From positions 1-64,000 of the forward strand of contig VTPC01090547.1 in NCBI GenBank assembly GCA_011009095.1: a stretch of DNA of 64,000 nucleotides, written 5' to 3'. This document shows, in pieces, positions 50,138 to 61,341 of the stretch (position 1 is the first letter of the stretch; the number at the start of each line of letters is the position of its first letter). The stretch comes from Ignelater luminosus. Taxonomy: Eukaryota > Arthropoda > Insecta > Coleoptera > Elateridae. Under the pieces are notes generated by a model. The model did not search any database. It was not told the DNA's origin and saw only the letters and a list, made by a program, of their open reading frames with translations. A program made the translations under genes and the position numbers.

Positions 50138-52462
50138 AATACAAAGTATTTTTGAAATGAACAAAAAAAGTGAATACAGCAAGTTTCTAAATTAAAATCG
50201 AGTCTGTGGATTATTTAAGGACAACAGGCGTTCTTGTGTCTTTTCACAGGATGTTTTGCTTGCATGGCAAATTTAATTTTACTCGAGAGCGAGATATTTT
50301 GTCAAAAAAAAAATTAGATCAAATCTCGAAAGTCTGAAATTTAGAATTTGTAAATTTTTAGTAATCAGTTCTTGTTTGGCCAAAATATTTGTACGTACCG
50401 CTTGGGCACGCATAATGAAAGTAGAAATTAAGAGATAAGACGAATTGCAATAGACCTTGCGTGTGGAAGTTGTTTCACGTTGTTTCATATGTCTTATAAT
50501 GATCTCTTTATTCTTCTTTTATTACAGTTATACTAATGTAAGATAACAGTAAAGTAGTAACAATTTCTGAAAACAAAAAAGGTTTCTATTCAAATACTGA
50601 CAATTTTATTAAAATGTTAATTGTATGTTGAGATATTATCTTGAAGTAATCAAAGATAACTTTGTTTCACGTTTATATTAATTTCACTTACAGTCAAAGA
50701 TTTGATAAGAATTTTGTACAGAGTTCACAACAAAATAATGGATACAGATAAGACATTATAACTTGATTCATAACAACTTTTAGCTAAGCCTAGTACTTTA
50801 CTGTACTGAAACTTTTGTTATGAGAATTTATAACGACGATAATCGTTGTATACACGCAATCTTAAACATCATCTTGAAAACACCCTATTGTAACAGTTAA
50901 CTTTCCCTATAGTTTATATGCCTTCTGGATTCGTTTAATGTTAATGTATGTGCGCATCTTTGAGTTTTACGTCTTTGTTGCCAAAGATTTCAAAGAGATT
51001 TCTAACTAGCGTAAACTAAAAAGTCTAAATTAAATCAACAAAAGTTTCTTATTATACACTGTGTCTGAGAAACACAAAATGCAACTGATGTTTTCAAATT
51101 TTTCCAATCAGATACTAAAAGTATGCCGAGTGATTGTGACGTCACCAACATAATATAAACATAACCTTGCTTGTTTGTATATTAGAAAATTTAATTTTAT
51201 GCTAGACAAATCCCACAAAAAGCTCGAGGAAGTAAATGTAAGATGCAAACTAATTTTACTTAAAAACCATTGAATATAGAGAAAAATTACGCCAAACGTC
51301 TAAATTCTTATTTTCACTAATAAAAACCACAACATAAAAAAATTTAAGTTGCATGCAAAAAGCATATACTAGCGTCACAGTAAAACCAATAAATGTGTAT
51401 GGCAATTTTACCCAAATTCATCTTGTAGGTTGCAATGGAAGAAAAAACTCATTTTATTAAGTTTGACTCTGATAATCTAAGCAGTTCTAAGAATATTCCA
51501 AAAAACTACCTCTTCTCAAGAACCTTTAACAAAGATTCCGGAGGATCCATGTTTATAACAACTTTTCTTCATAATGACTAGTCGATTTTTAAGTTTCTTA
51601 CGCAAAATTGGTTTTATTGGAGTTCATTAACATTACAATACACAAAGACTACTACAAAAATAAAAAGTATTGTCAAAGACGATGTCATTCTTAATGAATT
51701 TAGTAACAGCAGTGTAGCATATAAAACTCACAAGCTCGTCATTACAAATACAGTCTTGTAATAAGTATTATAAACGTCAGTCAATCAAACTACTCTCGCT
51801 TAATTATTTTAACAACTCTTAATAGTAAGATGTACCATATGATCGAAGAAAGGAACTAGCTTGCTCGGTTAGCAAATTTGGGCCTTATTTTCTTATTTAT
51901 ATTAGTGCTAATACAACTTTCACTAGCATGTAATATCTTAACAGTTTAATTAGCTAATATAACCAAAATATAAATTTGAAGAGATTAGAGATCACTTCAT
52001 ACATATTTTAGTTCTATTAGCTAATTAAACTACTTAGATATACCTGCCAGCACAAGCTGTATTAACATTAATGCAAGTAAGAAAATAAGACCTTTTGACA
52101 CTTCAAATCATCCTTTTAAAGTGAGGTTAATTTCATGAAAATAAAAGTTAGAGATTGGTGTATTTTTCAACAAAACTTGAATTTTTAAAAACCAACTCTC
52201 ACCTCCGTACAACAAGAAATTCACTCTTTCATTTTTATTTCCACGAAATTATCCAGTTTTTCTAAACTGTCAATCATGTTATTCATCAATTCAAATCAAT
52301 GTTGCTAACCAAACAAATTAAATCACAGCATCTTACAGTTTAGTCTTTCTTCAATCATTTGGTATTATAAAGTATGAAACAACTTAATACACATAAACCT
52401 ATACATTAAAATAAACAAAACAAATGAAATTAAAATAGTTTTTTAACAGTTTTACCGTCACG
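50138..52462. other. AT-rich DNA downstream of the UBLCP1 homologue
   Basis: No gene was recognised. Frames at 49904-50182 and 50279-50488 (minus) are chance. The right part, about 52200-52462, is probably the 3' UTR of the minus-strand gene. Confidence 0.45.
52234..52239 (-). terminator. Possible polyadenylation signal AATAAA for the UBLCP1 homologue
   Basis: AATAAA is present on the minus strand, about 225 bases past the stop codon. Such hexamers are frequent in AT-rich DNA, so this assignment rests on position only. Confidence 0.3.
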
Positions 52463-53495
52463 TTATTTCTTCCATGAACTATGGTCTAGTGCAGCGAAAT
52501 TATCACAATTAGCAATGGTTTTTAAATATGACAACAAATCTAAAAGCTCATCATCTTTATGATGTGCTTTATAAGAATAAGGAGAAACCACTATACCATT
52601 TCGAGGATTCAAATAAAAATTGCGTTTTAAATCATCACACATAATCGTATTCATTTTATCAAACTGGCGATATTTGGCCCATACGGAATCCAATGGCTTT
52701 ACCTGAAATTTATCCAATAACTTTGTATTATACCATTTTAAAAACATACAACTAATATTATATTACCCGAACCATCTGTCCTTCCATAGGTATGGTAATC
52801 ATGTAATATTTATCCATTAAGAACAGAAGTTTATAATCTGGATGTGTAGTCATGCCAAGTGCTTCCATTTTATTTTCCAAAGTGATCATGTCCGTCGCAG
52901 ACCAAATTCCTATATCATAGTCCTCATACACACCTGCTAAAAATTCATGCAGAAATGGTCTACCCGCCAAATGTCGGGTTGGTCCTAAATAATCATATAT
53001 TGTTTGATCAACATCTAAAACTATCAATTTCTTGCCATGACGTGGTGAACTCAATGATTTAAATCCTTTAATATCGAACACTAACTGGTCTCCACTACCG
53101 GCATGAACATTAGAAGGCTGTAACATTGTATTAAAACCGCTAAAATCTATAAAATCATAACTAGGTTCTGCTGTGCTGGTGCTTGGTAAAGGTTCACATA
53201 ATAAATCAGCCATTTCTAACACAAAATCAGGATTTACGTCAAGATCTTGTAGCAAATAATCATCATCCCATAAATTCGCTAAAATTTACATCAAAATAAT
53301 TAATCGATGAATAAATTAAAATGAATATTTAACCTTACCCGATGTAGGCAAATTGGGAAAATTTTGTCGATGTGGCTCTATATTTGTTATTACATATATC
53401 ATATCTTTTAGATCAGCTAAGGTGTCTTGAGGTTTTACAGTAATTTGCAAAATTTTATTATTCCACCGCACCTTTAATTTCAAAAAGTCGCCCAT
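52463..53495 (-). CDS. Ublcp1: UBLCP1 homologue: ubiquitin-like domain CTD phosphatase 1, three exons
   Basis: UBLCP1 is a nuclear HAD-type phosphatase that binds the proteasome through its ubiquitin-like domain and dephosphorylates it; it also acts on the RNA polymerase II CTD in vitro. Exons are 53495-53339, 53278-52767 and 52702-52463. The introns are 60 and 64 bases, both GT-AG (phases 1 and 0), giving 302 codons against 318 in human. Residues 1 to about 78 form the ubiquitin-like domain, with LADLKDMI and IEPHRQNFPNL like the family's V-L-D-L-K and L-P-E-R-Q-K-L-L. A Ser/Pro/Asp-rich linker follows. The HAD motifs are GKKLIVLDVDQT (nucleophile Asp141, general acid Asp143), IWSAT (177-181) and MCDDLKRNF (Asp246, Asp247). 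The exon 2-3 join restores R-VKPL, as in human D-V-K-P-L. The usual Tyr of D-V-D-Y-T is Gln here, the loop after it is about two residues shorter, and the C-terminus ends at W-K-K without the family's extra tail. Reading is intact, so it is probably functional. Overall divergence also allows a fast-evolving paralogue. Confidence 0.93.
52703..52766 (-). other. Intron 2 of the UBLCP1 homologue
   Basis: A 64-base intron with donor GTAATA and acceptor TTTCAG. Its 3' part stays open in frame with exon 3 (through Lys-Leu-Leu-Asp-Lys-Phe-Gln), so an ORF-only reading would wrongly add 15 residues. Removing it restores the family's V-K-P-L block. Confidence 0.85.
53279..53338 (-). other. Intron 1 of the UBLCP1 homologue
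   Basis: A 60-base intron with donor GTAAGG and an acceptor ending TTTTAG. It splits codon 53 (G/CG, Ala). Both flanking exons then align in order with the ubiquitin-like domain. Confidence 0.85.
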
Positions 53496-53780
53496 CTTTC
53501 TTTGCAGCTAGCTTTATTTCAGAATTACACAGAACTACATCAACACACACAAAGTTTTAATAAATTTTATAATCCACAATGCTTCGTAAAGATAATTTTT
53601 TGCAATTACACAATTACACGTCTTTTATAAACCTTTACAGTATAATTTTCTTCTTAGAACAACCGTTCGAAACACTTTCCGTCAAATATCTGTCAATCGT
53701 AAACAGTAAATAAAAAATGCATTCGGTAGTATGGCATCTTCAATTGTTTTAACAGTGTAACGCGCTAATTGCTCAATATA

Positions 53781-53793
53781 TTTGGCGCGCAAA
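53781..53793. promoter_or_regulatory. E2F-like palindromic site upstream of the UBLCP1 homologue
   Basis: TTTGGCGCGCAAA lies 286 bases upstream of the ATG of the minus-strand gene. It contains TTTGGCGC, which fits the E2F consensus TTTSSCGC, and is nearly palindromic, in otherwise very AT-rich DNA. E2F binding is inferred only from the motif. Confidence 0.4.
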
Positions 53794-53970
53794 TTGAATC
53801 ATGGAAAAGAAATAGTCGAAGTGAATATTGACATTTAATATTCTTATCAATAAATAAAAATGTGGTTAGAATAGATAGAAAACTTAGAAAAAGAATAAAA
53901 TATTTATAAATATTATTATAAAAAGCAATTTTTGTGTTGGTAAATGTTTTGCCCAATTCGACACTTTGAG

Positions 53971-53993
53971 TTGCTACCACCTAGCGGTAGCAA
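53971..53993. repeat. Perfect 8-bp inverted repeat with CCACCTAGCGG core
   Basis: TTGCTACC and GGTAGCAA are separated by seven bases (ACCTAGC). The centre resembles insulator-type C-C-x-C-T-A-G-x-G-G motifs. It lies about 480 bases upstream of the UBLCP1 homologue start. Function is unknown. Confidence 0.5.
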
Positions 53994-54137
53994 GCGTAAC
54001 TTGTGGTTGCAGTGTTGCAACGTCATAAAAAAGTAAAGTAAGAATGGTTTATTATGAATTAATAATATTTAAAAAACTGTTGAGTATTTCCTAAATACAT
54101 TTTCAAGTGGAATAATATCACAGTGGCGTATTATAGT

Positions 54138-54164
54138 AAATAATAGTAATAATAATAATAATAA
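54138..54164 (+). repeat. AAT/TAA trinucleotide microsatellite
   Basis: About eight (TAA)n units with one interruption, ending in a run of A. Confidence 0.85.
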
Positions 54165-56130
54165 CAAAAAAATATAGTTTTACATTATAATTTAATTTAG
54201 AAAACCATAAGTTAGAAAATATTTTCTTTAGTTATCTCAAATAAAATCAGCTGAAAACTCCATTGCATTAAATCTACTTGAATAAAATTTAAAACTGTTC
54301 TAAAATTTTAAAAATGTTAATTTTTGTGAAACTTGGTAAAATTGAAGAAAGTAGTTCAAAAGCTAGAAATGCTAAGGAAAAAACTAATTAGACATTTTAG
54401 ATCTATTTCCAAGGGTTTCATTTAGAATGAAGAGATCTCTTCTAATGACACAGTATGTTTCTCTTAGCTTACCTTAAAAACGTTCCAGAACGAATAGAAA
54501 AATACAATTTAAACGCTGTCTTCATTATTAATTCTTCTCAATTGTAGAGGAAAGGCAGAAGGCCCACGAATGCGTTCAGAGCTGGCGCAGAGTTTCTATT
54601 TTGATACCAAGGGTAGTTTTGGGGATGGCTTGATCTTCAGAACATGTTTGTCGACAGAAGTGTCTAAAATCTAATACTTAAGAAAAAACTCGTTATCTCA
54701 AGTTTCATCATACTCTTTTATGAAACTTTCTGTCTAGTCAAGAATACTTCTAGAACTTAGAACTTTTGAATAGTTTGTCAAATAACGATGCGATCCTCCT
54801 ATTATAGGTTATTAGGACAGCCTATATATGTAGTGTGTCTTGAACTTTATAAGACAAAATATGTATTACATTAAATTAGCTTTGAATCACTACAGGGCAA
54901 TTAAGTTATTCTGGAGGAAAGTAAATTAGAGACTGAAACATATGAGTGACTAGAAAAAATTAGAAAACTACACTTAAATAACATAAGTATCTTTTGAGAT
55001 ACTGTGTAATGTAAACAACAATCTTAAATCAAAACAATAAAATTCAAAACTATTAAATATAAAAACTTGAATGATATAACTGCACGCATATAAATGTGAT
55101 ATAGTTTTTATTGACCCCTATATATATATTTTTTAAAGATTAATATTTATAACATTCTGAAAGTTTCTTTTCCATAAAAACGACAAACTGGTAGAGTTTG
55201 AATATAAAACATTGTCCATAGAAAAGTATTTTATGCGTCAGTGAATAAGAGGTCGAATGTGATATACGATAAACGCGAGTTGTTACAAAGGCATATAGAT
55301 TTAGTTAAGCCATATGCAGCAAAACGGCGTATAAATTCAATAAATTCTAGACAAGGTTATTTTGTATAGTGTACTACTTTTGTGAAGTTAGTTCTTTAGC
55401 TGAAGTCTTTCTCTAAAGTGGGGAACGGTTGGTTTCAAAATAAACTTGCTTAATCTTTATAACTTTTAGTTAACTTACCTACAAAAGCTCTTGAATTAAT
55501 CTTACGCAACATTTCAGTTTGCTGTTGTAAGGAATTAAGTGATATTCATATTAAAATACCAGCATCTCACCACTTACACGTAGAAGAAGTTTAGTAGAAT
55601 TCTTATTAGTTATTAGAAATTTGATAATTTTAAGTAACTTAATGTAAGTAATAATAACAGAAAAGATTTTCTTATTTGGTAATAATTATGATGTATAAAT
55701 TAGTTCTATTTAATAAACAATGAAGAAATTCGAATACCGACACTGTTGTCAGTTTTTGCAAAAAAAGTAGAGCTTTTCTGATCAAATTTTAATTAAAAGC
55801 AAATTTCTGTTTAATTTTATTTCATATACAGGTTAATTCACAGAAGCTTAGAGCCATTCCACGGTAACGTACGTAACAGTCACTCTAGTTGTAAGAAGTA
55901 GAAATGATTAAATTCATTTCGTGTTAACCACGGTTATATTTCCATGCGCTACATAGATACTGAGACTTTGAAAAATTTAAAGCATTTGAAATAATTTCTG
56001 AAATAAAGAAAGAAAAAAAATTTACGAGAATATTTAAGAAATCTCCACGGAGATGTTGAAATATTCTTGGTAAGTTTAAAAATTTCTCATTGGATTAACG
56101 ATTGTGGAACCTCGTGACTCATATAGTACC
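54165..56130. other. AT-rich DNA, no gene recognised
   Basis: I see no exon, RNA gene or repeat terminus. A (TA)n run lies near 55121-55132. Confidence 0.5.
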
Positions 56131-56350
56131 GGACGTCCATGGACGTAAATTGGACATCCATTGGATGTCCGTGTTTGGACGTCCACTGGACGACCGTTGG
56201 TGGACGTCAACTGGACATCCATTTATCTTCCAAAACCGTTCAAATTATGCCCAAAGGTCGTCCAGATTATGTTCAAACATCGTCCGAATTATGTATGTCC
56301 AAGAATCGTCCGAATTATGTCCAAGGATTGTCCGAATTATGTCCAAATTA
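56131..56350 (+). repeat. GGACGTCC cluster followed by a 22-bp tandem repeat
   Basis: The first half (56131-56222) is built from variants of TGGAC(G/A)TCCA, a palindromic unit repeated about eight times with short spacers (GGACGTCC, GGACATCC, GGATGTCC, GGACGACC). The second half (56238-56350) is a tandem array of five units of consensus GTCC(G/A)AATTATGTCCAA with a four- to six-base variable end. Unit starts are 56238, 56260, 56282, 56308 and 56330; the third unit has a four-base insertion. Both halves share the GTCC word, so one may derive from the other. The block is GC-richer than its surroundings, and the three open plus frames across it are by-products of the repeat. Confidence 0.9.
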
Positions 56351-59300
56351 CATACACAAAAATGTACAATTTGAATGTTTTGTTTGTTTTGACTTGCACA
56401 ATGAAACGTGTTTACGGTTAATGTTAAATATTTAGTGTTTTATTCCCAGATTTCTTTGATCACTTTTAGCTTATATGCTGTCCTTGGTATAAATAAACAA
56501 AGGTAAAAATGTATTACTTAGAGAAGGCAGTGTGACTCACTGGCGCAGAAGCACAAAGCTGTTCGGTCGAGTTCATTTCGCAAATAGGTGTGTACTACGC
56601 ATTGAATTGACGTTCGTCTGTTTGCACGTGTTTCCAATTCGCTCTCCTGTCTTGTTTTGTTTTTGATACTGCCTTCTCTAACTGATACATTTTGCGCTGA
56701 ACATTACTTTAAAAATAGTTGTCGTATGTTAAAGCATGTTTTATCGTCTGATAAATGTCCACCCATGTTTAAGGAAAAAGCTGAGACTAATACCAAAGCA
56801 AAGATAGATGTATCTATCGTCTTCAGTATCAACATCATCTACAGCTATAGCAACAGCAGCAGCAAGGTCAAAAAATTTGACATATCACAGACAACGCTGC
56901 AAACATGAGCAAGCTGAGAAGCTTCTAGAAGAATGACGAATTTTGAAATAAAATCTTATTTGTGCTATCACTTCTTGAACCTTTAACAGAATGGTTAACA
57001 ATTTTAGAAGGTGAAAAACTAACTACTTACTTGTTTGCAAAGCTTTTAAAGGTATAACCACCAGTGTTATAAATAAAATGGAAGACACCGTGTATATCTG
57101 ACTGAGATTACCCAAAGATCTGATTGCAGCTAAGAATATTTTCTCAGAAATATTCATTTTTCTGCAGATCTTTTAAACCTTAGTGCACAAGGAAGTTACC
57201 TTAGAGACAAAGAACTGAGCCCGACCATGTTATTTATTGAAAAAATACTAAATCAATGCCTGCTACAGCTGCTGAGTTTACTCTAATAATCTAGCCTTAG
57301 AAGAGAACACTTCAGATATCTGATTAGTTGCAATTTATTTGGTAGTTTCTTAATATTGGCAAACATATTGTCCAACTTTGTAATAATAAAAAGAGTATTT
57401 CTCCTTGATTCTCTCATTAGTTTATGTACTGATCTACAGTGTAAGTGTTTGTGCCCAATTTTTAGGAATTTATGATAAATGGCGGTAAAGAAATTTGTTT
57501 AATTAGGTAATGCCATAAACATATTATGAAGGAATTCTTATTTTGTCCTCCTTCTGAGTCACTCCATGCTAGTAAATGACTATGTCTTGCATCGTTTTTA
57601 AGAAGGAAAGAATACAATTTCTGATCTCTTCCAGATCTACTTTATCTTTAGTTCAAGTATGGAAATAGCCTCTATGTTGTTTTTGATTTTCACTTACTCA
57701 GTAAAAATTCAAATTATATAGCCAGGGTTTTTCCATATCAAAGGTAATATAAATTATATTACTATTTTTTGCCAATTTTCCATCTCTTCTTTGGAAGTGT
57801 GTACCTTGTTACACCAAAATCACATAATATCCGACCAAGGTGTCCCAATTCCTAAATTAAATTTTGTTACAAATATCTTTCAGTACTAATGCTTACAGTT
57901 TCAAGAAGATTTGTTCCAAGTTTTTCTTTGTATAAATCAGATATTTTGTTTATGGAAAGGCAGGGTAACAGATATAAACGGCTTTGATTTTTATTGCAAG
58001 AATAAAATAACATTTTTGTTGGAAAGGATTTCATGCTATCTTCGGGAATTTTGTTTGGCTATTTCTATGTAGTGCACTATTACTAGTAGATATTTCATCA
58101 GGATTAAGTCAAATCTCTTCCTACCTTCACACAGTATGGATAATGCTGCTTGCTTGCACACTTGCCTAAACCCCCCTCAACTTTAAAGAAGTATCTACAT
58201 GTTTTTTTGTCAGTGGATAGAGCATAATAATAGCTGGAAATTTCAATGTTTTCTTCATCAGAAAATTTAAACTTTTGCCAATACAAAGAGCTGTTTATGG
58301 AATGTCACTACTTTTGTAATTTTTGTGACTTTCCTGCCTCACTGGTTTCTGAAATATAATTTCATAACTAATATTCTATTATCTTACTGTTAAAACAATG
58401 ATGGTTTAATGAAAACTCGATGCACAAACTAAAAGACAATTTCTGAAACTACAAAAACATGTTAACTCAATAGTTAACACTTTCTTGAAAATAATGTGGT
58501 AGTCTTTATGCATAAAGGTGTTAACTCCCTTTGAAGTTCAGGATTTAACACCTTTTTGTATCTTAGGTTGTATTTTTCTTTGAGTTGTCACTTTCATAAA
58601 TGCCATTTATGACTTAATACTGAATTGATACATATATAATGAGTTAATAGCTTCTTTAGTTTCTGAGTTGAAACCTTCTTGCACCAATAGTAAGCTAAAC
58701 ATTTATTAACTGATTTGTTTTATTTTGTTTATAAAACTATGCATTGAAGTTTGAAGTAATTCCAGTTACTTATTATTGGATCTTGAATAATTTTTCTTAT
58801 TTCCAGAGCACTTTGTCTCATTGTAAACAAAGGTAATTTCATGGAGGATTTTCCATACTGCTAGTATAACTTTCTTTGACATTGAAATTTCTTTGATTTA
58901 TGTAGTATTGAATTTATTTATTTGGTCAATGTCAGTCTTGATTCTTGAATTTATTTGATTTATGTCACTTTTGAATTCGACTTATGCAAATGTCAAGTGT
59001 AAACTTATGAAACTTAATACTAAAAGTAAAACCAGATTCAAGTCAAACTTCAAGAACTTATATTTCGTTCATGTGAATATTTATTTATTTTATTTCTGTT
59101 TATAAATTAAACAAAAGCTTAACAACTGATTTTAAAATTATATTTGTGAATATTTTATTTAAATTATTTTAAATGCATCTTTAAATAAAATTCCAAGTGT
59201 CTTATTTTATTCATTATGTTATTAATATACATCTTTATTCATTATTTATGGGTTTCTAATCAAACCATTGTTTTGCTAACAAGATTGGGGGGCTCTTAGA

Positions 59301-60420
59301 ATATATTATAAAGAAAAAGTGTTGACAGAATAGTTTGTCTACAGACACTGCAACTATTTAGGCAACCCGCTCGATGGGAATTTCTGACTGCCCTTGGAGC
59401 CTTGCATACCAGCGGTAGTGGACAGAGGCAAAAAAGAAAATTTATTGAAGACCATTATTACTATAATGTAGTTGCGTTGCATTAATATCATTAATATACC
59501 CAAATGTGAGGTTAGAATCAACGTATTGTCGATGTGTAAACATTGCAAAAATTCAATGCAGCCAATATGAAAACAATTTCACTGTAATTATTTATATTTA
59601 AAACACTAATGTTTTTTAATGTTGGTAATGATAGTGGATTTCAATTTGCAGTAATGACGTAAATCAATTGTTATCTGAACTATAAAAATAATTTATTTTA
59701 TTTTAGACACATTTTTACAGTAAACATAACTTATTGTACTTTACAGTATGTAACTACTTTCTACAATACTCTTGAACGTTCTATTTTCTATATGCAACCC
59801 ACTATACTAAATAGTATTTAATTGGTTGCCTAATAGAGGTACTTTCTTTATTTCCGTAATTTGTCTCTAATTAAAGCAAAACGTTTTTGAATAAAATTAA
59901 TTTCCATCTTACAAATTTGTTTACCTAAAAATTTTGTTACTAACAAAAAAACTGCAGTAGATTTTGACTTAAAATTAATTTATCAGTTTATATTTTTGTA
60001 AATATTACTTTAACAATCTTCAGGTCTTCTAAAAGAATTTGAACCGTGCAATTACTTACCTGAAGTTAGTTTTTGTTTGGAAGTTCACTGCTGGTAGACT
60101 AATAGATACTGTATGGATCAACTCACTGTTTTTAAAATAGGTCTACTGTAACGAAATTTTTTATACTGTACGACTTTGGTACAGCTACTTTTAGAAAAAA
60201 TCGGTAACAGAACATTTGCAAACTATTTACTTATGAGTTAGTGTTTTACGCTATAGTAGCAGGCTGTTGAGTCCCATGTTTATGATACTTGATGTTCGTG
60301 CTAAGGTGCGAACAATTGTCTTAAGGTTTTTTGAGAACTGATTAATGTTAGATTTTTTGAACGAGCATAAAGAAATAAAACATGGACAATGGAAGGTGCA
60401 TTATTGTTATTAATTTTCAG
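56351..60420. other. AT-rich DNA, no gene established
   Basis: The 83-codon plus frame at 56657-56908 contains a Cys-x-x-x-His-like start and a Lys-rich segment (CPPMFKEKAETNTKAK). It faintly recalls the BED-finger region of hAT transposases, but nothing downstream confirms it. Around 57100-58300 several frames have protein-like runs, none recognisable. Nothing else was supported up to the gap. Confidence 0.35.
58514..58555. repeat. 11-bp perfect inverted repeat (AAAGGTGTTAA)
   Basis: AAAGGTGTTAA at 58514-58524 pairs with TTAACACCTTT at 58545-58555 across a 20-base spacer. GTTAAC palindromes lie just upstream at about 58460-58480. Confidence 0.6.
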
Positions 60421-60820
60421 NNNNNNNNNNNNNNNNNNNNNNNNNNNNNNNNNNNNNNNNNNNNNNNNNNNNNNNNNNNNNNNNNNNNNNNNNNNNNNNN
60501 NNNNNNNNNNNNNNNNNNNNNNNNNNNNNNNNNNNNNNNNNNNNNNNNNNNNNNNNNNNNNNNNNNNNNNNNNNNNNNNNNNNNNNNNNNNNNNNNNNNN
60601 NNNNNNNNNNNNNNNNNNNNNNNNNNNNNNNNNNNNNNNNNNNNNNNNNNNNNNNNNNNNNNNNNNNNNNNNNNNNNNNNNNNNNNNNNNNNNNNNNNNN
60701 NNNNNNNNNNNNNNNNNNNNNNNNNNNNNNNNNNNNNNNNNNNNNNNNNNNNNNNNNNNNNNNNNNNNNNNNNNNNNNNNNNNNNNNNNNNNNNNNNNNN
60801 NNNNNNNNNNNNNNNNNNNN
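60421..60820. other. Assembly gap (400 N)
   Basis: An exact run of 400 N. Reading frames drawn across it are artefacts. The round number suggests a fixed-size or estimated scaffold gap. Confidence 0.99.
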
Positions 60821-61341
60821 AAAAAAGTAAGATCCTCAAATGGGACTCTTGGTCACAAGCAGCATATAGAAGTACGTGCGCACTCTTACGCGTGCATGTC
60901 TGACTTGTTCTTTGTACATTACTAAAAACTCCTGTTTGCTCTTTACACGGCTACCAATAATTCCAACTCCAATAATTTTAATTTCTCCAATACCCTCTTC
61001 TACCACCAGCTCTAACTCGATTACCACTTCATCAACCACCGTCGCCGTCAACAGCAAGCAAGAAATCCATAACTCAACAAATATCAGTAATCACCATCAT
61101 AGAAATCCTAGAGCCTCTCAAGCCGATTTTACTACCTTGCCAACGACGACGACTCCAACAATAGCATCTATCAAGACCGAAACGTCGATCACTGTAATCA
61201 GCATCCAATAATTATCATTCCACGGACTGAAGAGGGACCTATCGACCTCTAAAGTCGCGGCAAATGCGTTAATTTCTTCTTCTTTTTCTACACGGCTCAG
61301 TGAAGTTTTATTTGTTAAACAGAGTAAAAGTTTCATAGAAG
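60821..61341. other. Sequence between the gap and the piggyBac fragment
   Basis: Less AT-biased than the surroundings and rich in C-A-A/A-C-C on the plus strand (60950-61200), which gives a Thr/Ser/Asn-rich frame (60876-61211). I see no domain. It may be the 5' part of the piggyBac element or adjoining repeat DNA. Confidence 0.35.

Noticed and set aside
52703..52747. In-frame 15-residue N-terminal extension of UBLCP1 exon 3
   Set aside because: It is the 3' part of a 64-base GT-AG intron. Splicing restores the conserved V-K-P-L block.
54044..54091. ATG with 16 codons (MVYYELIIFKK) as a possible divergent gene start opposite the UBLCP1 homologue
   Set aside because: It is too short, ends in a stop without a good splice donor, and has no recognisable continuation.
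56102..56435. Three overlapping plus-strand frames of 86-98 codons
   Set aside because: The repeat units have lengths and composition free of stops in all three frames. The peptides are repetitive by-products of the tandem array.
60382..60925. Long frames of 140-178 codons around the gap, both strands
   Set aside because: They are open only because they run through 400 N.
61118..61336. Val/Ile-rich minus frame before the piggyBac fragment
   Set aside because: It is antisense of an ACC/ACA/ACG-rich stretch, so the hydrophobic run is compositional.
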